Origin: Clostridium lundense DSM 17049
Lineage (GTDB): Bacteria; Bacillota; Clostridia; Clostridiales; Clostridiaceae
Direction: 5' to 3'
Length of the DNA stretch: 64,000 nucleotides
Assembly: GCF_000619945.1 (NCBI RefSeq)
Contig: NZ_JHVC01000012.1
Coordinates: forward strand, 59,612 to 123,611
Under the pieces are notes generated by a model, which was not told the DNA's origin, made no database searches, and saw only the letters and a list, made by a program, of their open reading frames with translations. Below, one piece after another: positions 24,178-32,524 of the stretch. Each line of letters opens with the position of its first letter. Within the stretch, counting starts at the first letter, position 1. The position numbers and the translations under genes are program-made.

Positions 24178-25569
24178 ATGGAAAAAATATCTATTAAGCA
24201 ACTTTATAGAGAAACTGATAAGTTTGTAGACAAAGAAATAAGTATTTCTGGATGGATTAGAACAGAAAGAGTATCTAAAACTTTTGGATTTATCGAATTA
24301 AATGACGGAAGCTTTTTCAAAAACACTCAGATAGTATTTGAAGATAAATTAAGTAACTTTGAGGAAATATCTAAGTTATCCATAAGTTCATCTTTAACCG
24401 TTGAAGGTAAGGTAATTCTTACACCTGAAGCTAAACAACCTTTTGAAATTCATGCTTCAAACATAATAATAGAAGGACTTTCATCTTCCGATTATCCTTT
24501 ACAGAAAAAAAGACATTCTCTTGAATTTTTAAGAACTATAGCTCATTTAAGACCTAGAAGTAATACTTTTTCTGCAGTATTTAGAGTACGTTCATTAGCT
24601 GCTTATGCTATTCATAAATTTTTCCAAGAAAGAGGATTTGTTTATGTTCATACTCCAATAATTACAGGTAGTGACTGTGAAGGTGCTGGAGAAATGTTTA
24701 GAATTACTACATTGGATTTAAACAATGTGCCTAAAGATAAAGAAGGGAAAATAGACTTTTCTCAAGACTTCTTTGGAAAAGATGCTAATCTTACAGTAAG
24801 TGGTCAGTTATCAGCAGAAGCTTATGCATTAGCTTTTAGAAACGTTTATACCTTTGGCCCTACCTTTAGAGCAGAAAATTCAAATACTGCAAGACATGCA
24901 GCAGAATTCTGGATGATAGAACCTGAAATGGCTTTTGCTGAATTAAAAGATTATATGGATGTAGCAGAAGATATGGTAAAATACGTAATTAATTATGTTA
25001 TGGAAAATGCACCAGAAGAAATGACTTTCTTTAATAGCTTTGTTGATAAAGAATTATTTGCAAGATTAAATAATGTATTAAACTCAGACTTTGTAAGAAT
25101 TCCATATACTGAAGCAGTAGAACTTTTGCAAAAATCAGGAGAGGCTTTCCAATATCCTGTTGAATGGGGAATTGACCTTCAGACAGAGCATGAAAGATAT
25201 TTAACAGAAAAAATATTCAAGAAACCTGTTTTCGTAACAGATTATCCTAAGGACATAAAAGCCTTCTATATGAGATTAAATGATGATAAGAAAACAGTTG
25301 CTGCAGCAGACCTTTTGGTACCAGGTATTGGTGAAATAATTGGTGGAAGCCAAAGAGAAGAAAGACTTGATGTACTTGAAAAGAGAATGGCCGAACTTAA
25401 TCTTAAAAATGAAGATTACTGGTGGTACTTAGAACTTAGAAAATACGGTGGAACTAAACATTCAGGTTTTGGTTTAGGATTTGAAAGAATATTAATGTAT
25501 CTTACTGGAATCTCCAACATTAGAGACGTAATACCATTCCCAAGAACAACTGGTTCAGCAGAATTCTAA
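24178..25569 (+). CDS. asnS: Asparaginyl-tRNA synthetase
   Basis: A 463-residue class IIb aminoacyl-tRNA synthetase. Seen: the N-terminal OB-fold with ISGWIRTERVSKTFGFIELNDGS; motif 2 region FRAENSNTARHAAEFWMIEPE; motif 3 GFGLGFERILMYLTGISNIRDVIPFPR at the end. The start ATG at 24178 has GGGAGG upstream; a longer open frame extends into the T-box and is not coding. It charges tRNA-Asn with asparagine. The specifier codon of the T-box agrees. Confidence 0.97.
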   Translation: MEKISIKQLYRETDKFVDKEISISGWIRTERVSKTFGFIELNDGSFFKNTQIVFEDKLSNFEEISKLSISSSLTVEGKVILTPEAKQPFEIHASNIIIEGLSSSDYPLQKKRHSLEFLRTIAHLRPRSNTFSAVFRVRSLAAYAIHKFFQERGFVYVHTPIITGSDCEGAGEMFRITTLDLNNVPKDKEGKIDFSQDFFGKDANLTVSGQLSAEAYALAFRNVYTFGPTFRAENSNTARHAAEFWMIEPEMAFAELKDYMDVAEDMVKYVINYVMENAPEEMTFFNSFVDKELFARLNNVLNSDFVRIPYTEAVELLQKSGEAFQYPVEWGIDLQTEHERYLTEKIFKKPVFVTDYPKDIKAFYMRLNDDKKTVAAADLLVPGIGEIIGGSQREERLDVLEKRMAELNLKNEDYWWYLELRKYGGTKHSGFGLGFERILMYLTGISNIRDVIPFPRTTGSAEF

Positions 25570-25593
25570 AAACAATAAAAAGGAGATATGCTG

Positions 25594-26529
25594 ATGGCTC
25601 TTTTAAATGCCTTTGGTAGTGTATTTAGCATAGTTCTAATGATCTTAATAGGCTATATACTTACAGGAAAAAAGTGGATAGATGATGGAAATGCAAAACT
25701 TTTTTCACGACTTGTTCTAAATTTATCACTACCAACATTAATGATAACAAATTTGATGGCCAATTTTGATAAAAATAAATTGCTTAGTTTAGGTAAGGGG
25801 CTTTATGTGCCCTTTGCCTCAATAGCTTTAGCTTACTTAATAGGGAAACTTGTTACTAAACTAATTAAGGTATCACCTGGACGAAGAGGAATCTTTCAAT
25901 CTATATTTTTTGTTTCTAATACTATATTCATTGGGTTGCCCGTTAATCTAGCTCTTTTTGGAGACGCAAGCGTTCCTTATGTACTATTGTATTACATAGT
26001 AAACACTACCTTTTTTTGGACGATCGGAGTTTATGAAATTAGTAAAGATGGTACTGGCTCTAGTACAAGCATATTTTCTAAAGATACTTTAAAGCGTATT
26101 ATATCTCCACCATTGCTTGGATTTATATTTGCTATTTTATTAATTCTTTTAGAAATAAGGCTTCCGAAATTTGTTTTTGACACTTGCAAATACTTAGGCA
26201 ACCTTACCACTCCTTTATCCATGTTATTTATAGGACATACTATTTATACAATAGATATTAAAGACATAAAAATAGATAAAGATATGATAGCTTTATTAGT
26301 AGGTAGATTTATAGTTTCTCCTCTTTTAGTTATCTTAATAGCTCGTCCATTACCTTTACCTGAACTAATGAAAAATGTATTTGTTATACAAGCAGCTATG
26401 CCTGCTATGACAAACACTGCTATAATGGCTAAAGTTTATGATGCAGATTATAAGTTTGCTGCTGTTATGGTAACCATAACTACTATATTAAGCCTTATAA
26501 TAATTCCAATATATAAACTTATATTATAA
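25594..26529 (+). CDS. AEC-family (auxin efflux carrier-type) transporter
   Basis: A 311-residue membrane protein with about ten helices. SRLVLNLSLPTLMITNLM near residue 35 and IFVSNTIFIGLPVNLALFG near 105 are typical of AEC/MleP permeases, as is VIQAAMPAMTNTAIMA in the second half. Bacterial members move malate or other organic anions. The ATG at 25594 is chosen since AAGGAG is then 8 bases upstream; 25588 would be too close. It lies only 24 bases after asnS, so read-through from the T-box unit is possible. Substrate unknown. Confidence 0.85.
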   Translation: MALLNAFGSVFSIVLMILIGYILTGKKWIDDGNAKLFSRLVLNLSLPTLMITNLMANFDKNKLLSLGKGLYVPFASIALAYLIGKLVTKLIKVSPGRRGIFQSIFFVSNTIFIGLPVNLALFGDASVPYVLLYYIVNTTFFWTIGVYEISKDGTGSSTSIFSKDTLKRIISPPLLGFIFAILLILLEIRLPKFVFDTCKYLGNLTTPLSMLFIGHTIYTIDIKDIKIDKDMIALLVGRFIVSPLLVILIARPLPLPELMKNVFVIQAAMPAMTNTAIMAKVYDADYKFAAVMVTITTILSLIIIPIYKLIL

Positions 26530-26534
26530 AATAA

Positions 26535-26590
26535 AAGGGTCTATCTCACAATGCATAAAAATGCAATATGAGAAGTCCCTTCTTTGTTTT
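26535..26590 (+). terminator. Imperfect terminator after the AEC gene
   Basis: AAAGGG...TCTCA pairs with TGAGA...GTCCCTT, enclosing a smaller TGCAT/ATGCA hairpin, then TTCTTTG. Likely but imperfect. Confidence 0.55.
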
Positions 26591-26653
26591 ATATCCAAAT
26601 TTTATTTAAAAACTTAATCATTTAAAATATTTTTGTATAATAATTTTTTAAAA

Positions 26654-27640
26654 TTATGCAATATTAATCTGTTCATACTTTCTATGTTGATATTTTACTA
26701 TCTTTTCATCTAAAATATCACCATTTTCTATTATTATGGCATTTGCTAATACACTATTTTTATTTTCTTTTCCTTCTACTATATAATCCAAATATCTTAC
26801 TAATAGGTTACTTATATCTTTACTAGCAGTCTTATAGAATATGGAAGGTGTATGATCTACAACATAATGCATTATTCCGTCAACATAATATATGGGATTA
26901 GTGAAAGTAGTAATTTTACTTGTTTCTATAGCTTTATGAGCATCACAACTTACATCTATTATTAAAGAATTCTTTTTCATGTTCTTTAAATCTTTTCTAT
27001 ATATTATATGATCTTTTCTTGTTGTATCCCAAAGAATACAATTTACAATCACATCATATTTCCCTATTTCTCTTCTAAACAATGATTCCATATTCCTACT
27101 GTATACAGTTATATCTGCTCCTAGTCCATTTAATATTCTATATGCTCCCCTAGCAGTATTACCCCTACCTAAAATTGCTACCTTAGTTTCATAAGGAAGC
27201 TTTCCATATAATTCATAGGCTTGTATTACAGCTGCTTCTCCTGCTATTTCGTTATTTCTCCAAAAAACATGTCTGCCTTCCTCATACATATCCTCCCATG
27301 CTATAACCTTTAATTTATTATTTAATAGAGTATCTGTTATTTTTCGATTCTGAACTGCATGTACCCAACCAAATATAATTTGACCTTCTTTTAGATCCCC
27401 TAAATAATTGCTGTCACCTATTTTAGGATCACATATTACATCTTTTCTCAATATGCTTTTTCTATCCTCTATATTTGCTCCAGCATTTAAATATTCATCA
27501 TCCTTTATCCCCAAAACGTTCCCATATCCTCTTTCAAAATAAAGCATATTTGGATTTTTTAATTTTGCAACATCCTCTGGGAGAATCGCTCTCCTTTTCT
27601 CATTTTCCTTTGGGCTAATTAAAAATCCAATACTTCTCAC
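26654..27640 (-). CDS. N5-(carboxyethyl)ornithine synthase-like protein (alanine dehydrogenase/PNT fold)
   Basis: A protein of about 328 residues of the alanine dehydrogenase / pyridine nucleotide transhydrogenase family. The N-terminus SIGFLISPKENEKRRAILPEDV is the pyruvate-binding half, and VAILGRGNTARGAYRIL (near residue 155) is the NAD(P)-binding loop. SLIIDVSCDAHKAIETS and VDHTPSIFYKTAS match carboxyethylornithine synthase of lactococci, which joins pyruvate and ornithine or lysine reductively. The start is uncertain: GTG 27640 is preferred because AAGGGG is then 9 bases away; the ATGs at 27649 and 27697 fit less well. It stands alone. The true substrate could be another amino acid. Confidence 0.75.
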   Translation of the reverse strand: MRSIGFLISPKENEKRRAILPEDVAKLKNPNMLYFERGYGNVLGIKDDEYLNAGANIEDRKSILRKDVICDPKIGDSNYLGDLKEGQIIFGWVHAVQNRKITDTLLNNKLKVIAWEDMYEEGRHVFWRNNEIAGEAAVIQAYELYGKLPYETKVAILGRGNTARGAYRILNGLGADITVYSRNMESLFRREIGKYDVIVNCILWDTTRKDHIIYRKDLKNMKKNSLIIDVSCDAHKAIETSKITTFTNPIYYVDGIMHYVVDHTPSIFYKTASKDISNLLVRYLDYIVEGKENKNSVLANAIIIENGDILDEKIVKYQHRKYEQINIA

Positions 27641-27782
27641 CAAAACCATCCCCTTGATAATATTTTTATATTTATCTATAAAGTAACAATCTAACAACCA
27701 TAATAAAGTTTTAAGTTGTTACTTTTATATATGAATTTTTAATCTTATATACTATTATAGGGTACTTACATTACATTTATCA

Positions 27783-27818
27783 ACCTACAACTTCTACCCT
27801 GCACACTAAGTTGTAGGT
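27783..27818. repeat. 11-bp inverted repeat in the intergenic region before cspA
   Basis: ACCTACAACTT / AAGTTGTAGGT with a 14-nt loop, midway between the divergent synthase-like gene and the cold-shock gene. Neither strand shows a good T-run, so it could be an operator, a leader structure or a mobile-element relic. The rest of the region at 27641-27986 is AT-rich, and I see nothing else in it. Confidence 0.45.
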
Positions 27819-27986
27819 AAAATTTTCTAATTAATTAAAATACTTTATTCTATCTTAGTAATGCTCCCCTTTTCTTCTTTTACCTTCATTTTTTGCTGTT
27901 AAATTATAATTGTATTGATAATACTAAATTTAAAGAGTATAATAACAAATATAATATTTTTTTTATTTTAGGAGGACTTTAGACAA

Positions 27987-28187
27987 ATGAAAACAGGTAC
28001 AGTTAAATGGTTTAACTCAACTAAAGGTTTTGGATTTATTTCTGTAGAAGGTGAAGAAGATGTTTTTGTACACTTCTCTGCTATACAGGCTGATGGTTAC
28101 AAATCATTACAAGAAGGTCAACAGGTTCAATTCGATGTAGTAGAAGGAACTAAAGGACCACAGGCTGCTAATGTTGTTTTATTATAA
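27987..28187 (+). CDS. Cold-shock protein (CspA family)
   Basis: A 66-residue single cold-shock domain. RNA-binding motifs RNP1 (KGFGFI, 14-19) and RNP2 (VFVHF, 27-31) are intact, with the start MKTGTVKWFN. It works as an RNA chaperone in the cytoplasm. Strong AGGAGG site. The long AT-rich region before it may hold a temperature-responsive leader, but no specific structure can be claimed. A strong terminator follows. Confidence 0.96.
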   Translation: MKTGTVKWFNSTKGFGFISVEGEEDVFVHFSAIQADGYKSLQEGQQVQFDVVEGTKGPQAANVVLL

Positions 28188-28227
28188 TCCTATAAAGTGA
28201 TTGTATATTAATAACATTAACATACAT

Positions 28228-28268
28228 AAAAACACCTTTCATAAATTTATGAAAGGTGTTTTTACTTT
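28228..28268 (+). terminator. Terminator after the cold-shock gene
   Basis: An 18-bp perfect inverted repeat (28228-28245 with 28246-28263) ending in GGTGTTTTT. From here to 28510 I see no gene; a weak open frame through the hairpin is discounted. Confidence 0.9.
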
Positions 28269-28510
28269 GTATCTTCTTTCAATTTTAAACATATCTTATT
28301 TTGCCGTTATTGAATGTTTTACGTCATTAAACGAACATAAATCGTTTGCATCTCTCTTTTTTTTCAATTTATTATCATATATTACTTTTTTTCAATGTAA
28401 CCGATTGCGAAATCTTTTAATTTTTCTTAAACTTAGATAGAATATAATTATATTATTGTATTTATATTTTTAATATTTATAAAAAGTACACAGAAAGGCG
28501 GATCTATCAT

Positions 28511-29002
28511 ATGAATCTTCAAAATCTTTTTGTAATGCAGGAGAAATTAGATCATCATATTATAGAACAACATGATCTTTACGGTAAAACCCTTTTTTCC
28601 CAAAAACTATTGGCCCTTCAAGTAGAAATTGCAGAATTAGCTAATGAAACTCGTTGCTTTAAATTTTGGAGTAATAAAGGCCCATCTTCTAAAGAATCTA
28701 TCTTAGAGGAATATGTTGATTGTCTACATTTTATACTTACTATTGGCTTAGAGAAAAATTACACAGACGCTATTTTTACAATTCCAAAAGAAGACATTAA
28801 TACAGATATAACTGAACAATTTTTAAATCTTTATATTGATATAAATGATTTTATAATATGTTCTTCAAAAGATCACTATGAAACACTTTTTGAGGACTTT
28901 TTATTGTTAGGAAATAGTTTAGGGTTTACAGAAAAGGAAATCGAAACTGCTTATTATAGGAAGAACACTATAAACCATAATAGACAGGTAAGTGGTTATT
29001 AA
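28511..29002 (+). CDS. Dimeric (all-alpha) dUTPase
   Basis: A 163-residue all-alpha NTP pyrophosphatase of the dimeric dUTPase type. VEIAELANETRCFKFW at 38-53 and EEYVDCLHF at 66-74 carry the Glu/Asp residues that bind magnesium. It converts dUTP to dUMP and diphosphate, keeping uracil out of DNA. Such enzymes are found in clostridia and in phages; no other phage gene lies nearby. The ribosome site is weak (AAGGCGG, 10 bases from the ATG). Confidence 0.85.
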   Translation: MNLQNLFVMQEKLDHHIIEQHDLYGKTLFSQKLLALQVEIAELANETRCFKFWSNKGPSSKESILEEYVDCLHFILTIGLEKNYTDAIFTIPKEDINTDITEQFLNLYIDINDFIICSSKDHYETLFEDFLLLGNSLGFTEKEIETAYYRKNTINHNRQVSGY

Positions 29003-29022
29003 TTTTTACATATTTTATCATT

Positions 29023-29052
29023 AAAGATAGAGTTTATCTCTATCTTTTTTTA
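29023..29052 (+). terminator. Terminator after the dUTPase gene
   Basis: AAAGATAGAG / CTCTATCTTT with a 5-nt loop and a run of T. Confidence 0.88.
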
Positions 29053-29102
29053 ATAATTATTTTTTTCATGGATAAAATAAAGTAAGAAAGGTGGTTGGTT
29101 GT

Positions 29103-29534
29103 ATGCTTGGTATAATTTTTTCCATAGTAGCAGGAATTGCTATGAGCTTTCAAGGTGTTTTTAATACAAGACTCGGTGAAAAAATAGGAGCATGGGAAAC
29201 TAATCTAGTAGTTCAACTTACAGGATTAGTATTAACATTTATAATATTGCTTTTTGCTGGAGACGGTAACTTAAAAAACATAAAAGAATCTAATAAGATA
29301 TATCTTCTAGGGGGAGTTTTAGGAGTTATAATAATATATACTGTAATGAAAGGTATATCCGCACTTGGTCCTACATACTCTATTGCCACAATACTAGTAG
29401 CTCAACTTACTGCTGCCGCATTAATAGATGCTTTTGGACTATTTGGCTCTGATCAAGTAAAATTTGGTATGACAAAACTTATAGGAGTAGCTGTTATGAT
29501 TGTAGGCATAATAATTTTCAAATGGAAATGTTAA
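29103..29534 (+). CDS. DMT-superfamily transporter, DUF606/YdcZ type
   Basis: A 143-residue membrane protein with five predicted helices. GIAMSFQGVFNTRLGEKIGAWETNLVVQLTG is the typical YdcZ/DUF606 first segment, and TYSIATILVAQLTAAALIDAFGLFG the second. These half-size members probably pair to form a full transporter; the single gene here would act as a homodimer. The ATG at 29103 has GGTGG at normal distance. Substrate unknown. Confidence 0.82.
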   Translation: MLGIIFSIVAGIAMSFQGVFNTRLGEKIGAWETNLVVQLTGLVLTFIILLFAGDGNLKNIKESNKIYLLGGVLGVIIIYTVMKGISALGPTYSIATILVAQLTAAALIDAFGLFGSDQVKFGMTKLIGVAVMIVGIIIFKWKC

Positions 29535-29615
29535 AACCTATATTTAACTTTTTAGTTATGAATTTACAACTAAATATATTTTTCCTCACCTACCACCATG
29601 CAAAAACTTAAATAA

Positions 29616-29744
29616 ACAAATTTCTTGTCTTTAGAAGAAGTTTTTGCTCTCGCTAAAGCTTGGAAATCGTTATCCATGAAAGTAGCTGTTCTTTACTTAT
29701 ACTTTCAAGAATGTGAAAATAAAGGGCATGTAGTTGCTGGATAA
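29616..29744 (+). pseudogene. Remnant of a lost gene (C-terminal coding fragment)
   Basis: Between two in-frame stops lies a frame of 42 codons whose translation, including LSLEEVFALAKAW, LSMKVAVLYLYF and QECENKGHVVAG, looks protein-like and has normal codon use. There is no ribosome site and no ATG near its left end, and a strong terminator follows 6 bases after its stop, as for the tail of a real gene. It is best read as the end of a gene whose front has been deleted. I do not recognise the family. The rest of the region at 29535-29873 holds nothing else I can support. Confidence 0.45.
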
Positions 29745-29749
29745 AGAAT

Positions 29750-29800
29750 AATAAAGAATAAATAAGGATAATTAATCCAATATTTATTCTTTATTACTTT
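29750..29800 (+). terminator. Terminator after the gene remnant
   Basis: A 15-bp perfect stem (29750-29764 with 29781-29795) with a 16-nt loop that can itself pair; the 3' arm is T-rich. Confidence 0.7.
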
Positions 29801-29873
29801 TTATCATTTAAAGCTATTTTATAACTTCAAAATTTCCCTTAATCAAGGTTTTCCCATTAACTGTCAACAATTT

Positions 29874-30866
29874 CTAATTAAAATCCTTTCCCATATGCAT
29901 ATAGGATTTCCATGGCATAAAATTAAACATACCATAAAATTTATAAAGATCTGTCCAATCAATGCACATATGTTGTACTCCCTTATTTTTTAATATTTCT
30001 AAGGATTTAAAAAGCAAAGTTAACCCTAGTCGCTTTTTTCTATATTCTAAATCTACACCTATAGGTCCTAATCCTCCATAATTTCCACCTAAAAGTTTTC
30101 TCCAATATATTGGAGGACCTATTATGCTACTTTTTTTATGATATATTCTGCTAAATCCTATTATTCTATCATTTTTAATATCCTTAATTACAATCATATC
30201 CTCTCCATTAATTGCATAGTTTAAAGCAAACTTCACCTCTTCTAGCCACCTACCAGGAAAAGACTTCTCAAAAAATTGTATTAGTCCTTTTTTATCTCCA
30301 TCTTCCAAAGGCCTTATTATATAATTTTCTTCTTCATTTATATATAGTCCTTTTTTATCTTTTAAATATGATAAATCTACCTTACTTATATCACATATTA
30401 AATCAGTAGAAATATAACCATCTTCATATCCTCTTTTTTTAAGAAATTCATATCCTTCCTTGAACTCTAAAGGTATTCCTGGAAAAAAGTGAAAAGTATC
30501 CCTACCAACCTCTATATGCCTTACTCTTCTAGACTGCAATATATTTTCACACTGATATAATAAATTACTTCCAATCCCTTTATTTCTATATTTAAAATCT
30601 ACTATTAATGAATTTATATTTCCCTGACTTTTATTAGCTTCTACAAGTCCTAAATTTCTTAGCTGCTGCTTAAATATTATAAAACCTATTAAGTTTTCCT
30701 CAATAAACCCACCTAAAATATCCTTCTTTAATAAGTTTTTATCTAAATTAATATTTTGATAAAGTAATTTTTTGTCCATAGGAAAAATACATCCTATATT
30801 ATCATTCCAAATTCTTATTATACTTTTTAATTCTTCTTCACGAACAAATCTATAGTAAACCTCCAT
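29874..30866 (-). CDS. Double-GNAT acetyltransferase, GlmA-like (last gene of the wall-sugar salvage island)
   Basis: A 330-residue protein with two GNAT domains in tandem. The first has INSLIVDFKYRNKGIGSNLL with the R-x-x-G-I-G loop at 94-99, the second GPIGVDLEYRKKRLGLTLL near 275. No signal peptide. It closes the minus-strand run begun by the DUF624 gene, 46 bases after nagZ. A paralog of the same layout lies earlier in the run. In C. acetobutylicum a GNAT encoded next to murK and nagZ (GlmA) acetylates glucosamine and glucosaminides; by position and type this is a likely counterpart, restoring N-acetyl groups on imported de-N-acetylated wall fragments (inferred). Confidence 0.75.
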   Translation of the reverse strand: MEVYYRFVREEELKSIIRIWNDNIGCIFPMDKKLLYQNINLDKNLLKKDILGGFIEENLIGFIIFKQQLRNLGLVEANKSQGNINSLIVDFKYRNKGIGSNLLYQCENILQSRRVRHIEVGRDTFHFFPGIPLEFKEGYEFLKKRGYEDGYISTDLICDISKVDLSYLKDKKGLYINEEENYIIRPLEDGDKKGLIQFFEKSFPGRWLEEVKFALNYAINGEDMIVIKDIKNDRIIGFSRIYHKKSSIIGPPIYWRKLLGGNYGGLGPIGVDLEYRKKRLGLTLLFKSLEILKNKGVQHMCIDWTDLYKFYGMFNFMPWKSYMHMGKDFN

Positions 30867-30912
30867 AATATCACCTCATTAAAATAAGTTGTACCATTTG
30901 TGGTTTTCATCA

Positions 30913-32490
30913 TTATAAGGTAACAGGACATATTCCTTTAGCTTCTATTTCTCCTTTAACAACCTTTATTAAACTCTTTATTGATATAGGTGTATATTCA
31001 TATGCCAAGATTAAACATGGTATATAATCTAAATTCACCACATCGTAAGGATTTCTCATAGGGATCATTATAATATTTTTATTGCATTTATATATTCTAT
31101 TTACTAAATCTATTTGTTCAATATTTAAATTAGCATTATAAGTACATATTATTACTTTATCTTTACCTTTTGATTTTTCTTTCAATAACTCCATCTGTTC
31201 TTCGCTAGGCTTCAAACTTATAATCTCAGCATCACAATTAGGGAATTCTATTTGAAAATAATCATTTATGCTTCTCTTTTCTATAGAATCCTCTATGCCA
31301 GTAATTGCTTGAGCATTAGTGGATATTATTAATATTTCTTCCTCTGCCTTTACAGGCAATAATTTATCATCTCGTACTATAGTAATGCTATTATTACTTA
31401 TTTTTTGTGCAAAAGCTTTATGTTCACTATTATCTATTATATGTTCCACATCTTTAAAGGAAGAATTTATGAAGCTTTCCGTATGAATCTTGGATTTAGT
31501 TTCCATTATTCTTCTTACTGATTCATTTATTCTATCTTCCTCTATTTCTTTAGATTCAACCTTTTCCATTATTCTATTTAAAGCTTCTATTTGCTTTTCC
31601 TTAGTATGAGAAATAAATATCATATCCGCTCCTGCCTTAACAGCCATAGCTGCCGCTTCTATAGTACCAAAATACTTATCTATTGCATTCATTTCCATAC
31701 AATCTGTAAGTATTAATCCTTTAAAGTTAAGTTTGTTTCTTAATAAATCTGTAAGGACTTTATCTGATAATGTAGCTGGAAGTTTTCTATCTTCATATGC
31801 TGGAAACATTACATGAGCTGACATAATAGCTTTTATACCATTCTTTATAGCTTCATTGAATGGATAAAGTTCCACTTTTTCTAACCTGTCTACATTATGG
31901 CTTACACTACTCAATTCTAGATGAGAATCCACTTTTGTATCCCCGTGCCCAGGAAAATGCTTTCCTGTTGCAATAATGCCATTTTCCTGGATACCTTTAA
32001 TATAAGCTGATCCTAATCTACTTACCCTTTCTGGATCTTCTCCATAGCTTCTAATACCTATTACTGGATTATCCTTATTATTATTTACATCTAATACAGG
32101 TGCTAAATTAAAATTGATGCCCATTGCCTTTAATTCTTCTCCACAATACTTACCATATAAGTAAGCATCTTCTTCATTTCCTCCAGCAGATAATGCCATA
32201 TTTCCTGGGAAAAAAGTAGCTCCATTTGTTATCCGAGTAACCATTCCCCCCTCTTGATCTATAGTAATAAATAAAGGTATTCCATTTTCTTTTAATGCTA
32301 ATTCTTGAAGTTCTTTATTTAAGTTATAAAGCTGTTTAGGATTTTTAAAATTTCTAGCAAACAATATTACGTTTCCTATATGATAATCTCTGATTGCCTT
32401 TATTATATGATCATTTAATTCAGTTCCACTAAACCCTGCAACTAACATCTGTCCTATCTTTTGCTGTAGAGTCATATTTTCTAATTTCAC
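30913..32490 (-). CDS. nagZ: Cytoplasmic beta-N-acetylglucosaminidase NagZ (GH3)
   Basis: A 525-residue glycoside hydrolase family 3 enzyme. Substrate-binding and catalytic motifs are all present: IDQEGGMVTR near 78, KHFPGHGDT at 177-185 with the His-Asp acid/base dyad, DSH at 188-190, and LTDCMEM with the nucleophile Asp263. The C-terminal 180 residues form the second GH3 domain seen in Gram-positive NagZs. There is no signal peptide (MKLENMTLQQ), so it removes GlcNAc from the non-reducing end of imported muropeptides or disaccharides in the cytoplasm. It is directly downstream of namZ. Confidence 0.93.
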   Translation of the reverse strand: MKLENMTLQQKIGQMLVAGFSGTELNDHIIKAIRDYHIGNVILFARNFKNPKQLYNLNKELQELALKENGIPLFITIDQEGGMVTRITNGATFFPGNMALSAGGNEEDAYLYGKYCGEELKAMGINFNLAPVLDVNNNKDNPVIGIRSYGEDPERVSRLGSAYIKGIQENGIIATGKHFPGHGDTKVDSHLELSSVSHNVDRLEKVELYPFNEAIKNGIKAIMSAHVMFPAYEDRKLPATLSDKVLTDLLRNKLNFKGLILTDCMEMNAIDKYFGTIEAAAMAVKAGADMIFISHTKEKQIEALNRIMEKVESKEIEEDRINESVRRIMETKSKIHTESFINSSFKDVEHIIDNSEHKAFAQKISNNSITIVRDDKLLPVKAEEEILIISTNAQAITGIEDSIEKRSINDYFQIEFPNCDAEIISLKPSEEQMELLKEKSKGKDKVIICTYNANLNIEQIDLVNRIYKCNKNIIMIPMRNPYDVVNLDYIPCLILAYEYTPISIKSLIKVVKGEIEAKGICPVTL

Positions 32491-32524
32491 TAATCACACC
32501 CCCCTAACCTATTTCAAAATTACA

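Noticed and set aside
27783..27818. A riboswitch or cold-shock thermosensor before the cold-shock gene
   Set aside because: Only a simple inverted repeat is visible about 170 bases upstream; no known motif supports more than that.
28201..28440. A hydrophobic 79-codon frame after the cold-shock gene
   Set aside because: It starts with TTG inside the terminator of the cold-shock gene, has no ribosome site and no family resemblance.
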